Source: G963676795 sp963677215
Lineage (GTDB): Bacteria > Desulfobacterota > Desulfuromonadia > Desulfuromonadales > Geopsychrobacteraceae
DNA: 64,000 bases
Direction of reading: 5' to 3'
Assembly: GCA_963677215.1 (NCBI GenBank)
Contig: OY781919.1
Location: 1,054,001 to 1,118,000 of the forward strand
The position numbers and the translations under genes are program-made. The notes below the pieces were generated by a model. The model saw nothing but the letters and a program-made list of their open reading frames with translations. It was not told the DNA's origin and searched no databases. Shown here piece after piece: positions 1-8,127 of the stretch (the stretch's first letter is position 1; each line of letters begins with the position of its first letter).

Positions 1-735
1 GTCTATACCCAGATGGACAGCTTTACGACCGACAAGGGTTCTTTTACCAATCTGCTCTACCGCATCCACTTTGAAGAGATCCCCGGCGGCCTGACCCCCT
101 TTTATCTGGGGCAGGGCAGAAACATCGGCCTGCTGGTCATTGTCACTCTCGACAGCCGGAACAGGCCGATCCTCTATACTTCACTGCATACCTGCGGCTG
201 CTACTTGGCTTTTGTCCCGACAACCTATATGCCGGAAGACTTTTTCCCGGCCACCTGGGACAGGGGACGCCAATCGATCTACGGCGAAGATCTGCCAGGT
301 CTTCTCGACTACAGCTTATCCCCCCCAGGCACGGCCAAAACGCTGATCTTGCTCAGGGACGCCACCCACAGGGTCAAAGATATCTGGCTCTCTTCCCCCG
401 TGTCCCTAAACGGCTACCAGCTCATTCCTATCGAGATGCAACCCTTTGCGGCACTGGAACAGCTCCCGCTGAACGGCCAGGAAACGACATCCTTCTATGA
501 AACGTCCGGACCACGGACCGGTTACGTCAAGGGCAGTCACAAGATCATGGAAAGGCTGCTGATGAGCTGGTGGGCTCTGGATTGGAGAATCGGCGAGGAT
601 AAAAAACTCGGCAAGGACAATAATGACGGAATCCTCTTCTACACCAGCCTCAAACCCTGGAACAGGCAAAACTCGGACCTGCGTGACTTTGCCAGATTTC
701 TGAAATTCTGGGGCTGGAATTTTTCCTCACAATAG
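1..735 (+). CDS. Hypothetical protein, 5' end possibly cut by window edge
   Basis: No family recognised. The frame is open from base 1, so the 240 residues counted from the ATG at 13 may be only the C-terminal part of a longer protein; no ribosome-binding site can be judged so close to the edge. The visible part looks soluble, has no signal peptide or membrane segment, and is rich in aromatic residues (eight Trp, with a WW pair and a Trp-rich C-terminus). It ends at a TAG, and 97 bases separate it from the methyltransferase downstream on the same strand. Function unknown. Confidence 0.6.
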   Translation, partial: VYTQMDSFTTDKGSFTNLLYRIHFEEIPGGLTPFYLGQGRNIGLLVIVTLDSRNRPILYTSLHTCGCYLAFVPTTYMPEDFFPATWDRGRQSIYGEDLPGLLDYSLSPPGTAKTLILLRDATHRVKDIWLSSPVSLNGYQLIPIEMQPFAALEQLPLNGQETTSFYETSGPRTGYVKGSHKIMERLLMSWWALDWRIGEDKKLGKDNNDGILFYTSLKPWNRQNSDLRDFARFLKFWGWNFSSQ

Positions 736-832
736 CCAAAGATTCATGATTCAAAATGGAACTTACATATCTTTTCTATGAGCATCATGGGGTAAGTATG
801 AAAGCAATCTTTCTCTCAGGAGTCACTAAACC

Positions 833-1384
833 ATGACCCAAAATCGTGTCTGCCCTGTTGAACTGTCAGGCTCACTCGACAACAGGTTGCGCAGGCGGTT
901 TCAGAATCCGCAGAAGATTCTCAGGCCCTACCTGCGCCAGGGAATGACAGTTCTGGATGTCGGCTGCGGACCGGGTTTCTTTTCGCTCGATATGGCCAGA
1001 ATGGTCGGCGGCTCGGGCCAGGTTATCGCTGTAGACCTGCAGCAGGGGATGCTGGACAAACTCAAAGCCAAGATTGAGGGAACCGAGCTGGAAAGCCGCA
1101 TCCGCCTTCACCTGGCATCTGCAACCAGGATAGGTCTCACCGAGCAGGTCGATTTCGTCCTGTTGTTTTACATGGTTCACGAAGTCTCTGACAAAACGTC
1201 TTTTTTTGCTGAGTTGTTTTCTATCTTGAAATCAGAAAGTTCAGCCCTTCTGGTCGAACCGCCCTTTCACGTATCGGCTCCGGCGTTTCAGAAGACCCTG
1301 CTGTCAGCACAAGCGGCGGGCTTTAGCGTCTCGACCGGGCCGCACATGCTCCTGCATAAAACCGCCCTCTTGCTGAAGAACTGA
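833..1384 (+). CDS. Class I SAM-dependent methyltransferase
   Basis: Small (183 residues) soluble methyltransferase of the Rossmann class. Motif I is clear: LDVGCGPGFF at residues 41-50, with the acidic end of strand 2 in IAVDLQ (Asp68) that binds the SAM ribose. The FYMVHEV stretch near residue 115 fits the motif IV region. The protein is shorter than most UbiE-like members and seems to have the SAM-binding core with little of a substrate-binding cap, so the substrate cannot be named. An isolated gene with about 100 bases upstream and 219 bases to the next gene. Confidence 0.85.
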   Translation: MTQNRVCPVELSGSLDNRLRRRFQNPQKILRPYLRQGMTVLDVGCGPGFFSLDMARMVGGSGQVIAVDLQQGMLDKLKAKIEGTELESRIRLHLASATRIGLTEQVDFVLLFYMVHEVSDKTSFFAELFSILKSESSALLVEPPFHVSAPAFQKTLLSAQAAGFSVSTGPHMLLHKTALLLKN

Positions 1385-1603
1385 CGGTGGAATTCCCTGG
1401 ATGATTACTCCCGGCCTGAACCAGGGGATTCCTGGCATAGATTACAACTCAGACAAGTAACAAATCTTGCGTCAAGGTTGCGTTTAACATACAAAGTTGA
1501 ATACCTTGAATGAAGTTGAATGCGACGCCGCCAGTAGAACAGAGATAACCAGTACAACCACTGCTCTACTTTTTATTCTTGCCTCTAAACAGGAGAACAG
1601 ATC

Positions 1604-2299
1604 ATGGGATGTCCCTGTGAAAAACTGGCCCCGGCCGGCCTAAATCTGTCTGAAATCTGCATAGGCCACCTCTGGCTGTTCAACAATATCAGCCCGGATG
1701 AAATGGAAGTCCTCTCCGGAAATGCCAAAAGACGTCAACTGGCCAAGGGACAATATATCTTTCGCCAGGAGGATCCTTCCGTGGAGATGTTTCTCCTCAA
1801 ATCCGGGAGGGTGAAATTGTCAAAAATCATTGAAAACGGCAATGAAATAACCTTGGATATAAGAAAAGCAGGGGATTTTATCGGTGAGAACATCTTTTCA
1901 GAAGAGAGCTGCTATCCCGTTAATGCGGTCTGTATGGATGACACCCTGACCTGCGGGTTCACCAGAAAACAGCTGGATGAAATCATCCTTCAGTACCCGA
2001 ACATCGGTCTGCAGGTCATCAGGAACATGAGTGAAAGAATTTCCCAACTGACGGCAAAGGTTGGCTCGATGGCAGAGGTCAGCATTGAAGACCGGCTTTA
2101 CAGTGTCCTCAGGCAGATCGCCAAAGATCACGGAATCTCAGGCCCCGACGGGATAAAAATCCAATTCCCCTTGACCCATGAAGAGTTGAGCTTTCTGATT
2201 GGCGCCCACCGGGTCAGCGTCACCCGGGCCATGAAGTTTCTCAAAGAAACGGGAAAAATTATCAAGGACAACCAGACCCTTATTGTTGCCGCGCTGTAA
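1604..2299 (+). CDS. Crp/Fnr-family transcription regulator, possible Fe-S type
   Basis: 231 residues: cyclic-nucleotide-binding-like beta barrel at about 25-140, dimerisation helix (IRNMSERISQL) and a C-terminal winged helix with recognition helix around IGAHRVSVTRAMKFL. A good Shine-Dalgarno (AGGAGA) precedes the ATG. Cys3, Cys5 and Cys19 lie ahead of the barrel and Cys117 aligns, by my reading, with the internal cluster ligand of E. coli FNR (Cys122). Four such cysteines would allow a [4Fe-4S] oxygen or NO sensor, but the N-terminal spacing differs from FNR. The next gene is an iron-sulfur flavoprotein with a palindrome in front of it, a plausible target. Confidence 0.88.
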   Translation: MGCPCEKLAPAGLNLSEICIGHLWLFNNISPDEMEVLSGNAKRRQLAKGQYIFRQEDPSVEMFLLKSGRVKLSKIIENGNEITLDIRKAGDFIGENIFSEESCYPVNAVCMDDTLTCGFTRKQLDEIILQYPNIGLQVIRNMSERISQLTAKVGSMAEVSIEDRLYSVLRQIAKDHGISGPDGIKIQFPLTHEELSFLIGAHRVSVTRAMKFLKETGKIIKDNQTLIVAAL

Positions 2300-2343
2300 T
2301 CCGCCCGGCATCTTTTTCCCTTCGCGCTAAAAAAGATCCGCGC

Positions 2344-2361
2344 ATGTAACAGCTGCTACAT
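2344..2361. promoter_or_regulatory. Palindromic operator candidate upstream of the Isf-like gene
   Basis: An 18-base near-perfect palindrome (ATGTAACAGCTGCTACAT) lies 45 bases after the Crp/Fnr gene and about 60 bases before the flavoprotein start. Its outer TGTA/TACA arms and length resemble a Crp/Fnr-family site, though it is not a canonical FNR box. Inferred binding site of the upstream regulator. Confidence 0.4.
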
Positions 2362-2420
2362 CATCTCAAACCGGAAAGGGATACATTGCTCTGCAATATT
2401 CTTTTAACAAGGAGGAGAAC

Positions 2421-3074
2421 ATGTATCCCAGAATCATCGGAATCTCGGGAAGCCCGGTCAATAATTCCAATACGGACCGACTGGTAAAAGCCATTCTCGA
2501 AAGCAGCGATCTACCCTACGAATTTGTCAAACTAAGCCGCAAAAGGATACAGCCTTGCATTGCCTGCCTCGGCTGTGCGGCAGATAATATCTGCAAAGTC
2601 GACGATGATTTTCCGGAACTTGCGGAAAAAATCAAACGTGCGAACGCCATCGTCGTTGGCGGTTATCCTCCCTACGGATCTGTCGACGGTTTCACCAAGG
2701 CTTTGCTTGAAAGGCTCTATTCGTTTCGCCATCAGAATGGCTTAAACAGGGGCAAACTGGCCGCTGTTGTCGTGACAGGCATTGGCCGGGGTGCTCCAGG
2801 CCTTGAAGAAGCAACCAACCAAATCGCTCATGCTCTGACCATGGAGGGTATGGACGTCCTTGGCAAGCTGAATGCAACTGGCAATCCGGAGTGCATGGTC
2901 TGCGGTTACGGCGAATCCTGCGCCATGAGTGCCTTGCCATGGATCTTTGGTAACGACACAAAAGTGACTCCAGACAAGTTCTGTTCTGTCGAAAAACAGG
3001 ATGGTCTCTGGTCTGAGGCCCAAAAAATCGGTCAGGAAATCAACAGACGTCTGCGCCAACAACAAGCCATGTAG
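2421..3074 (+). CDS. Iron-sulfur flavoprotein (Isf-like) / NADPH-dependent FMN reductase family
   Basis: 217 residues of flavodoxin-like fold. The N-terminus IGISGSP (residues 6-12) is the FMN-phosphate loop of the NADPH-dependent FMN reductase family. Cys46, Cys49, Cys52 and Cys58 form the compact CX2CX2CX5C motif known from archaeal Isf, which binds a [4Fe-4S] cluster next to FMN. Further cysteines (CMVCGYGESC near residue 160) are unusual and could bind a second metal. Isf proteins move electrons to O2 or H2O2 or other acceptors in anaerobes. Strong AAGGAGGAG Shine-Dalgarno before the ATG. Lies behind a Crp/Fnr regulator and ends at a strong terminator, so probably a single-gene transcript. 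Confidence 0.8.
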   Translation: MYPRIIGISGSPVNNSNTDRLVKAILESSDLPYEFVKLSRKRIQPCIACLGCAADNICKVDDDFPELAEKIKRANAIVVGGYPPYGSVDGFTKALLERLYSFRHQNGLNRGKLAAVVVTGIGRGAPGLEEATNQIAHALTMEGMDVLGKLNATGNPECMVCGYGESCAMSALPWIFGNDTKVTPDKFCSVEKQDGLWSEAQKIGQEINRRLRQQQAM

Positions 3075-3092
3075 TCCTGTTATGAAGTTAAC

Positions 3093-3120
3093 AAAAGAGG
3101 GGCCGCTAGGCCCCTCTTTT
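3093..3120 (+). terminator. Rho-independent terminator
   Basis: Perfect 12-bp stem AAAAGAGGGGCC / GGCCCCTCTTTT with a GCTA loop, ending in T residues, 19 bases after the flavoprotein stop. It ends the Isf-like transcript. Confidence 0.9.
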
Positions 3121-3283
3121 GTTATTGCAGAAGATCCCGGTCAAATAAAATTCTTACCTGGACTCCCTACGCCCACAAAACATGCTATCTTATCAAGACG
3201 TTATAAGAATATTTCCTGATTCTGCCGTAATGGCACTGTAGCTATCTCATAAATATTCGAACCTTTTATCCCGATTGTTCGTT

Positions 3284-4267
3284 ATGGCTGCTACCAGTAT
3301 TCAAATGCCAATTAAATTGCTATCCATGCTGTGGAAATCATCGTTGCTCGGTATCCTCATCGGACTGGGTACTGCCGGTTTCCTTCAAATATGTCATGCA
3401 CTCGATCACAAGATCCTCAACCCGAACCTGCTCTTTGCCCTGGCCATTGTTTCTTCAACATACAAGCGTGGCAACCTTGCCGGGTTCTTTTCTGCAGCGA
3501 TCGCCATTGTCTACACAATGATCAGCTGGTCGAAAGCTGGTAGTCTGTTCGTTTATTCCTCTGACAACCTGCAACGGCTGATCGTTGTTTTTCTCTGCAT
3601 GCCGCTGATGGCTCTGTTAGTAGGCTTATTGAAAAAACAGACAGATACGCAACAGCAGCAGCTCTCGCACTACGTAGAACAACTCAAAGAACTGGCCTCT
3701 ACCGACGAATTGACTGCCCTGGCCAATAGACGCTCCTTCAGCGAACACCTGGAATGGAGCATCCATAACGCAAAGCGCAAAGCGCAGTCTTTCAGCCTGG
3801 CTATCATCGATCTTGATCACTTCAAACAGGTCAATGACAACTATGGTCACAGTACCGGTGATAAGGTTCTGCGAGCGGTCGGAGAAGCTCTCGGGCAGGC
3901 CTGCCGGCAGAACGACTTTCCCGCCCGTTTTGGTGGCGAAGAATTTGTTGTGCTGCTGCATGAGACAGACGTCAAAGAAGCCATAACAATCGCTGAACGC
4001 ATCCGCACTCAGATCAGCGCCATTCAGATCATTGACAGGAAAATATCCGCAAGCATCGGGGTATCGACTTCGAATCTGCCTGCGTTCGATTCCGTACAGA
4101 AAATATGCGAGCAAGCGATTCAGAATGCCGACCGGGCGCTCTATATTGCCAAGCAGGGCGGCCGGAATCAGGTCGTCCATTATCAGGATATCAATCAAGA
4201 TAACAGCCAAGCTTTCAATTCAGCCGCTCGAGAACCTGCAGGAGCAGAAAGCACTGGCAGAACCTGA
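3284..4267 (+). CDS. Membrane-anchored diguanylate cyclase (GGDEF)
   Basis: About 327 residues: three or four hydrophobic segments in the first 115 residues (no recognised sensory domain), a short coiled linker (KKQTDTQQQQLSHYVEQL), then a complete GGDEF domain. The active-site loop is GGEEF, which is catalytically competent in this family, and an RQND motif five residues before it matches the inhibitory I-site RxxD for c-di-GMP feedback. The metal/base region IIDLDHFKQVND is intact. Expected to make c-di-GMP from two GTP. I chose the ATG at 3284; a TTG at 3275 would add three residues. Not obviously linked to neighbours. Confidence 0.9.
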   Translation: MAATSIQMPIKLLSMLWKSSLLGILIGLGTAGFLQICHALDHKILNPNLLFALAIVSSTYKRGNLAGFFSAAIAIVYTMISWSKAGSLFVYSSDNLQRLIVVFLCMPLMALLVGLLKKQTDTQQQQLSHYVEQLKELASTDELTALANRRSFSEHLEWSIHNAKRKAQSFSLAIIDLDHFKQVNDNYGHSTGDKVLRAVGEALGQACRQNDFPARFGGEEFVVLLHETDVKEAITIAERIRTQISAIQIIDRKISASIGVSTSNLPAFDSVQKICEQAIQNADRALYIAKQGGRNQVVHYQDINQDNSQAFNSAAREPAGAESTGRT

Positions 4268-4307
4268 TAATTATCTGCCACATTAAAATCAACGGGACCG
4301 AAAAATC

Positions 4308-5009
4308 ATGATCAAGGAAATCCGCTCCGCCCTGCGGGACGCTGCCGATGAAGAAAACGCCGCTCAACTGCAGCGCTTTTTTAAAACCGGGCCGGGTGAA
4401 TATGGCGAAGGTGATCTGTTCATTGGTGTCCGGGTGCCGGAGACGCGCCGCGTGGCAAAAAAATTCCAGCTGCTGCCGTTGATCGATACCCTGGTCTTGC
4501 TCCGTTCGAAAGTCCACGAGGAACGGCTCCTCGCCCTGATCCTGCTGACCGAAAAATTTCGCAAGGGTTCCGCCGAGCAGCGGACAGAGATCTACCGGCT
4601 CTACCTGGAGAACACGCGCTACATCAACAACTGGGATCTGGTCGACTGTTCAGCCTTGTACATTATCGGCCCCTACCTGCAGCACAGATCGCGTGAACCG
4701 CTGCACCTTCTGGCACATTCAGAATCAGTGTGGGAGCGGCGCATTGCCATTCTGGCGACCTTTCATTTCATCAGGCAGGGCGAATTTGACGAAACATTCA
4801 AAATCGCTGAAACTCTGCTTTTAGACAGTGAGGACCTTATTCACAAGGCAGTCGGCTGGATGCTGCGCGAAATCGGCAAGCGCGATATGCGCAGGGAAGA
4901 GGAGTTTTTAAGAAAACACTATCAGAACATGCCACGCACCATGCTCAGATATGCCCTTGAAAAATTCCCTGAAGAGCTGCGCCAGCATTATCTCAAAGGA
5001 ACAATATAA
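4308..5009 (+). CDS. AlkD-like DNA alkylation repair glycosylase
   Basis: 233 residues, helical HEAT-like repeat protein of the AlkC/AlkD family, which removes positively charged alkylated bases (7-methylguanine, 3-methyladenine) without flipping the base. The active-site signature NNWDLVD is present, with Trp109 and Asp113 at the same numbers as the catalytic residues of Bacillus cereus AlkD; Trp184 (VGWMLREIG) is a likely third aromatic. Length is as usual for the family. Gap of 40 bases after the diguanylate cyclase. Confidence 0.88.
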   Translation: MIKEIRSALRDAADEENAAQLQRFFKTGPGEYGEGDLFIGVRVPETRRVAKKFQLLPLIDTLVLLRSKVHEERLLALILLTEKFRKGSAEQRTEIYRLYLENTRYINNWDLVDCSALYIIGPYLQHRSREPLHLLAHSESVWERRIAILATFHFIRQGEFDETFKIAETLLLDSEDLIHKAVGWMLREIGKRDMRREEEFLRKHYQNMPRTMLRYALEKFPEELRQHYLKGTI

Positions 5010-5054
5010 CCTATCAATTCACATCATCACACCTTACAGACCAGAGGAACCAGC

Positions 5055-5498
5055 ATGAGATTCGCCCACACCAACATCGCGGCGAGAAACTGGCAGATAC
5101 TTGCCAACTTTTATATCGAGGTCTTTGCCTGCCAGGTCAAACCTCCTCAGCGCAAGCTATCCGGAGAGTGGCTCGATACGGCCACCGGCCTGTCCAACGC
5201 CAAGCTAGAAGGCGTTCATCTGGCGCTTCCCGGTCATGGAGACAATCCGCCGACTCTGGAGATCTTCAGCTACGAAACCACGGATGACAGAGGTGAGATC
5301 ATGCCGAACCTGATCGGCATCACCCACATCGCCTTTGAGGTCGATGATGTCTATGCGACCCTTGATAAGGCCCTGGCCCACGGAGCGAGCAAACTCGGCG
5401 AGATCGTCGAAAAGATCGTGGAGAATGTCGGAACTCTGGTCTTCGTCTATTTCCGTGACCCTGAAGGGAATATAGTCGAGGTTCAGTCGTGGCGATAG
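5055..5498 (+). CDS. VOC/glyoxalase-family protein
   Basis: 147 residues with the two beta-alpha-beta-beta-beta modules of the vicinal oxygen chelate fold. The usual metal quartet is visible: His5, Glu69 (LEIF), His91 (ITHIAFEVDD) and Glu142 (NIVEV). The C-terminal FRDPEGNIVEVQS is typical. This could be a glyoxalase I-like lyase, a dioxygenase or a binding protein; sequence alone does not decide. Shine-Dalgarno AGAGGA lies 6 bases before the ATG. Confidence 0.8.
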   Translation: MRFAHTNIAARNWQILANFYIEVFACQVKPPQRKLSGEWLDTATGLSNAKLEGVHLALPGHGDNPPTLEIFSYETTDDRGEIMPNLIGITHIAFEVDDVYATLDKALAHGASKLGEIVEKIVENVGTLVFVYFRDPEGNIVEVQSWR

Positions 5499-5745
5499 CC
5501 GGTACTTCTCAGCCTCTAGCCCGGGGGGATTAACAGCGCTGTCCTTGTTCCGGATTCCCCGCTTCATGTAGAATAGTACAAAATCGGTTATTCTTAAATG
5601 AACGACATACACTACCGGAGAAAACCAGAAGACGGAGAAATAATGAGCTCAGCAGTCAGCAGACCACCGGCCGAGAATTCAACTTACTAAAAATGCTTCG
5701 TTTCAACCCGATCGACTACAGGCTTCTTGAAGCAAAGGACTGATC

Positions 5746-6822
5746 ATGACAGCATCTGTAAGCACATATGATCGCGCAGCCGGAGCTTTGTTAGGCGCAT
5801 TTATCGGTGATGCCCTGGCTCTTGGTCCACACTGGTATTACGACCTCGATGACCAGCGTACAGATTACGGCGATTGGATCGATAACTACAGCGATCCGAA
5901 ACCTGGACGCTATCATGCGGGATTGAAAGCCGGTCAGCAGTCCCAGGCCGGCTATATCCTGACCCTGACCCTCCGTTCTCTGGTTGAGAACAAGGGCTAC
6001 AGTGAAGAGGATTTCTGCCGTCGCCTGGATGAAGATCTCTTTCCCAAGCTAGATGGTTCACCTGTCAACGGACCCGGTAACTACACCAGTCAGTCGATCC
6101 GCGAAGCTTGGAAAAAACGCGTCGTGCTGAAGCGCCCCTGGGGTGAGACCGGCGGTAATGCCGATACAACTGAAGCAATTGAAAGAACCCTCGCCATCGC
6201 CGTACGCTATGCCTTCAATCCGGCAAAACTGGCCTCTGCGATAACCAGCAACTGCCTTTTAACCCAGAACGATGATACCGTCGTGTCAATGACGGTCGCC
6301 TTTGGTGCCGTGCTGGGACTGCTGGTGCAGGGGCACAAGCTCGATACTGAAATCTCCGGAAAATTGATGAAACTGGTCAAAAGCGGCGAGTTGCCCTTTC
6401 ACAGCGTGACCAGCGACAACCTGCAACCACCGGAAGCGAGAAAGCAGAGCTCAGCTAGGCCCGGTCACTTCGCTTCTCCCGATGCACTGCTCACCCCATC
6501 CTACATGGCCCACACAGCGGCAGACCCGGACATCAGGATTGAACCTGCCTGGAAGGTATCACTGGTTTACGGCATGCCTTGCGCCATCTATCATCAACTG
6601 CCGGCGGCCTACTACCTGGCCGCCCGCTTTGAGGATGACTTCAAATCCGCGGTTCTCCATGCAATCAATGGTGGTGGACAAAATCAGGCGAGGGCCATCC
6701 TGACCGGAGCCTTGAGCGGAGCGCAGTGTGGCTTGAACGGCATTCCACAGTATCTGCTTGACGGGCTGGAAAATTCTCCAGAACTGCTCACTCTGGCCAG
6801 CAGTTTGGCGGCAGACATTTAA
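5746..6822 (+). CDS. ADP-ribosylglycohydrolase family protein
   Basis: 358 residues, all-helical DraG/ARH-type fold. The N-terminal GALLGAFIGDALALGPHWYYD is the first family signature. Acidic/Thr motifs that bind Mg2+ appear in GGNADTTEAIERT and again in TQNDDTVVSMTVAFGAVLG. Members remove ADP-ribose from proteins or act on related N-glycosides (including crystallin J1-like proteins); the substrate here is unknown. The next gene starts 12 bases later, so the two are probably cotranscribed. Confidence 0.85.
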   Translation: MTASVSTYDRAAGALLGAFIGDALALGPHWYYDLDDQRTDYGDWIDNYSDPKPGRYHAGLKAGQQSQAGYILTLTLRSLVENKGYSEEDFCRRLDEDLFPKLDGSPVNGPGNYTSQSIREAWKKRVVLKRPWGETGGNADTTEAIERTLAIAVRYAFNPAKLASAITSNCLLTQNDDTVVSMTVAFGAVLGLLVQGHKLDTEISGKLMKLVKSGELPFHSVTSDNLQPPEARKQSSARPGHFASPDALLTPSYMAHTAADPDIRIEPAWKVSLVYGMPCAIYHQLPAAYYLAARFEDDFKSAVLHAINGGGQNQARAILTGALSGAQCGLNGIPQYLLDGLENSPELLTLASSLAADI

Positions 6823-6834
6823 GGACAGTTGGCC

Positions 6835-7854
6835 ATGAATGATAAGCTTGTCACCAATATCAGACCTCTCGGTTTCACTTGGCAGACCCAGGACCCCTTT
6901 CTGTTCTGCGTGCATCATCAGGACAGCTATCCGGCTGGTACTGAAGAAATGGGACCGGACCCGGCGACTTTCAAAGATCGCCTGATCGGCCAGGACTTTA
7001 TTCCCAGGGACGGCTGGCGCATGTATCACGGTGAGACGGTTCCCGGTTTTCCCGAGCACCCGCACCGGGGTTTTGAAACCGTGACCGTGGTTCTCGAAGG
7101 TTTTGTCGATCATTCCGACTCGCACGGTGCGGCTGGCCGCTACGGGGAAGGGGACGTACAGTGGATGACAGCCGGATCCGGCCTGCAGCATGCGGAGATG
7201 TTCCCTCTGCTCCACCAGGACAGACCGAACCCGCTGGAGCTGTTCCAGATCTGGCTGAACCTGCCGGGCAAAAACAAATTTGTCGAGCCCCACTACAAGA
7301 TGCTCTGGGCTGAAGATATTCCTACTTGGCGGGAGAAAGATCTAAACGACAGGGAAATTGCAGTCACCATCATTGCCGGTCAACTTCAGGACGTGAAAGC
7401 ACTTACGCCGGCCCCCGATTCATGGGCTGAAGATGCCGACAACGAGGTGGCGATCTGGCTGATTCGACTTGACGCCGATGCGACCTGGGAGCTCCCGTCC
7501 AGTTCAGCGGGAATCAACCGGTCGCTCTATTTCTACAAGGGAGACTCAATCAGACTTGCCGGCCTTGACCTTGACCCATATCACTCGGCAGATATCACAG
7601 CAGAGCAGCCTGTGACCCTGGAAAACGGCCAGGAACCTGCATTTCTGCTCCTGCTCCAGGGCAAACCGATCAATGAGCCGGTTGAGCAACACGGTCCCTT
7701 CGTCATGAATAGCAAAGAGGAGATCAACCAGGCGATCTCCGATTACCAAACAACCAGCTTCGGTGGCTGGCCCTGGCCGCGCCCGGACCACATTCATCCC
7801 AGAGAGAGTGGCCGCTTTGCCCTCTATGCCGACGGACGCTTGGAGGAAAAATAG
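6835..7854 (+). CDS. Pirin-family bicupin
   Basis: 339 residues from the ATG at 6835 (a TTG at 6829 would add two). The N-terminal cupin carries the pirin metal set: His75 and His77 in EHPHRGFETV, and His119 and Glu121 in GLQHAEMFP, matching the His-x-His...His-x-Glu iron site of human pirin. Pirins are redox-responsive, and some have quercetinase (quercetin 2,3-dioxygenase) activity. At about 340 residues it is longer than the common 230-290-residue pirins, mainly in the C-terminal half. Follows the ADP-ribosylglycohydrolase with a 12-base gap. Confidence 0.88.
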   Translation: MNDKLVTNIRPLGFTWQTQDPFLFCVHHQDSYPAGTEEMGPDPATFKDRLIGQDFIPRDGWRMYHGETVPGFPEHPHRGFETVTVVLEGFVDHSDSHGAAGRYGEGDVQWMTAGSGLQHAEMFPLLHQDRPNPLELFQIWLNLPGKNKFVEPHYKMLWAEDIPTWREKDLNDREIAVTIIAGQLQDVKALTPAPDSWAEDADNEVAIWLIRLDADATWELPSSSAGINRSLYFYKGDSIRLAGLDLDPYHSADITAEQPVTLENGQEPAFLLLLQGKPINEPVEQHGPFVMNSKEEINQAISDYQTTSFGGWPWPRPDHIHPRESGRFALYADGRLEEK

Positions 7855-8127
7855 CCTCGGTCGATCATTTGTACTTCAGCTTCATGATCAGTATTCCATG
7901 GGGCAACCAGAGAAAAAAACCGGGCCTCTCAGGGAAGTAATCGACTACTCAAATATCTTGATGGAATGAACAGATCAAGCCGTATGTTACTGCTCATGAC
8001 AGGTGGCCGGGCCATTTCTACATACTTTCAGCCAAAGACTTGGCGGCTGGCGTCTATAAGCGCTTTAAATTTAAACGGATAGTCATTAAAATAAAATTTT
8101 TCTACTCTCCAGAACCTCATTGAAAAT

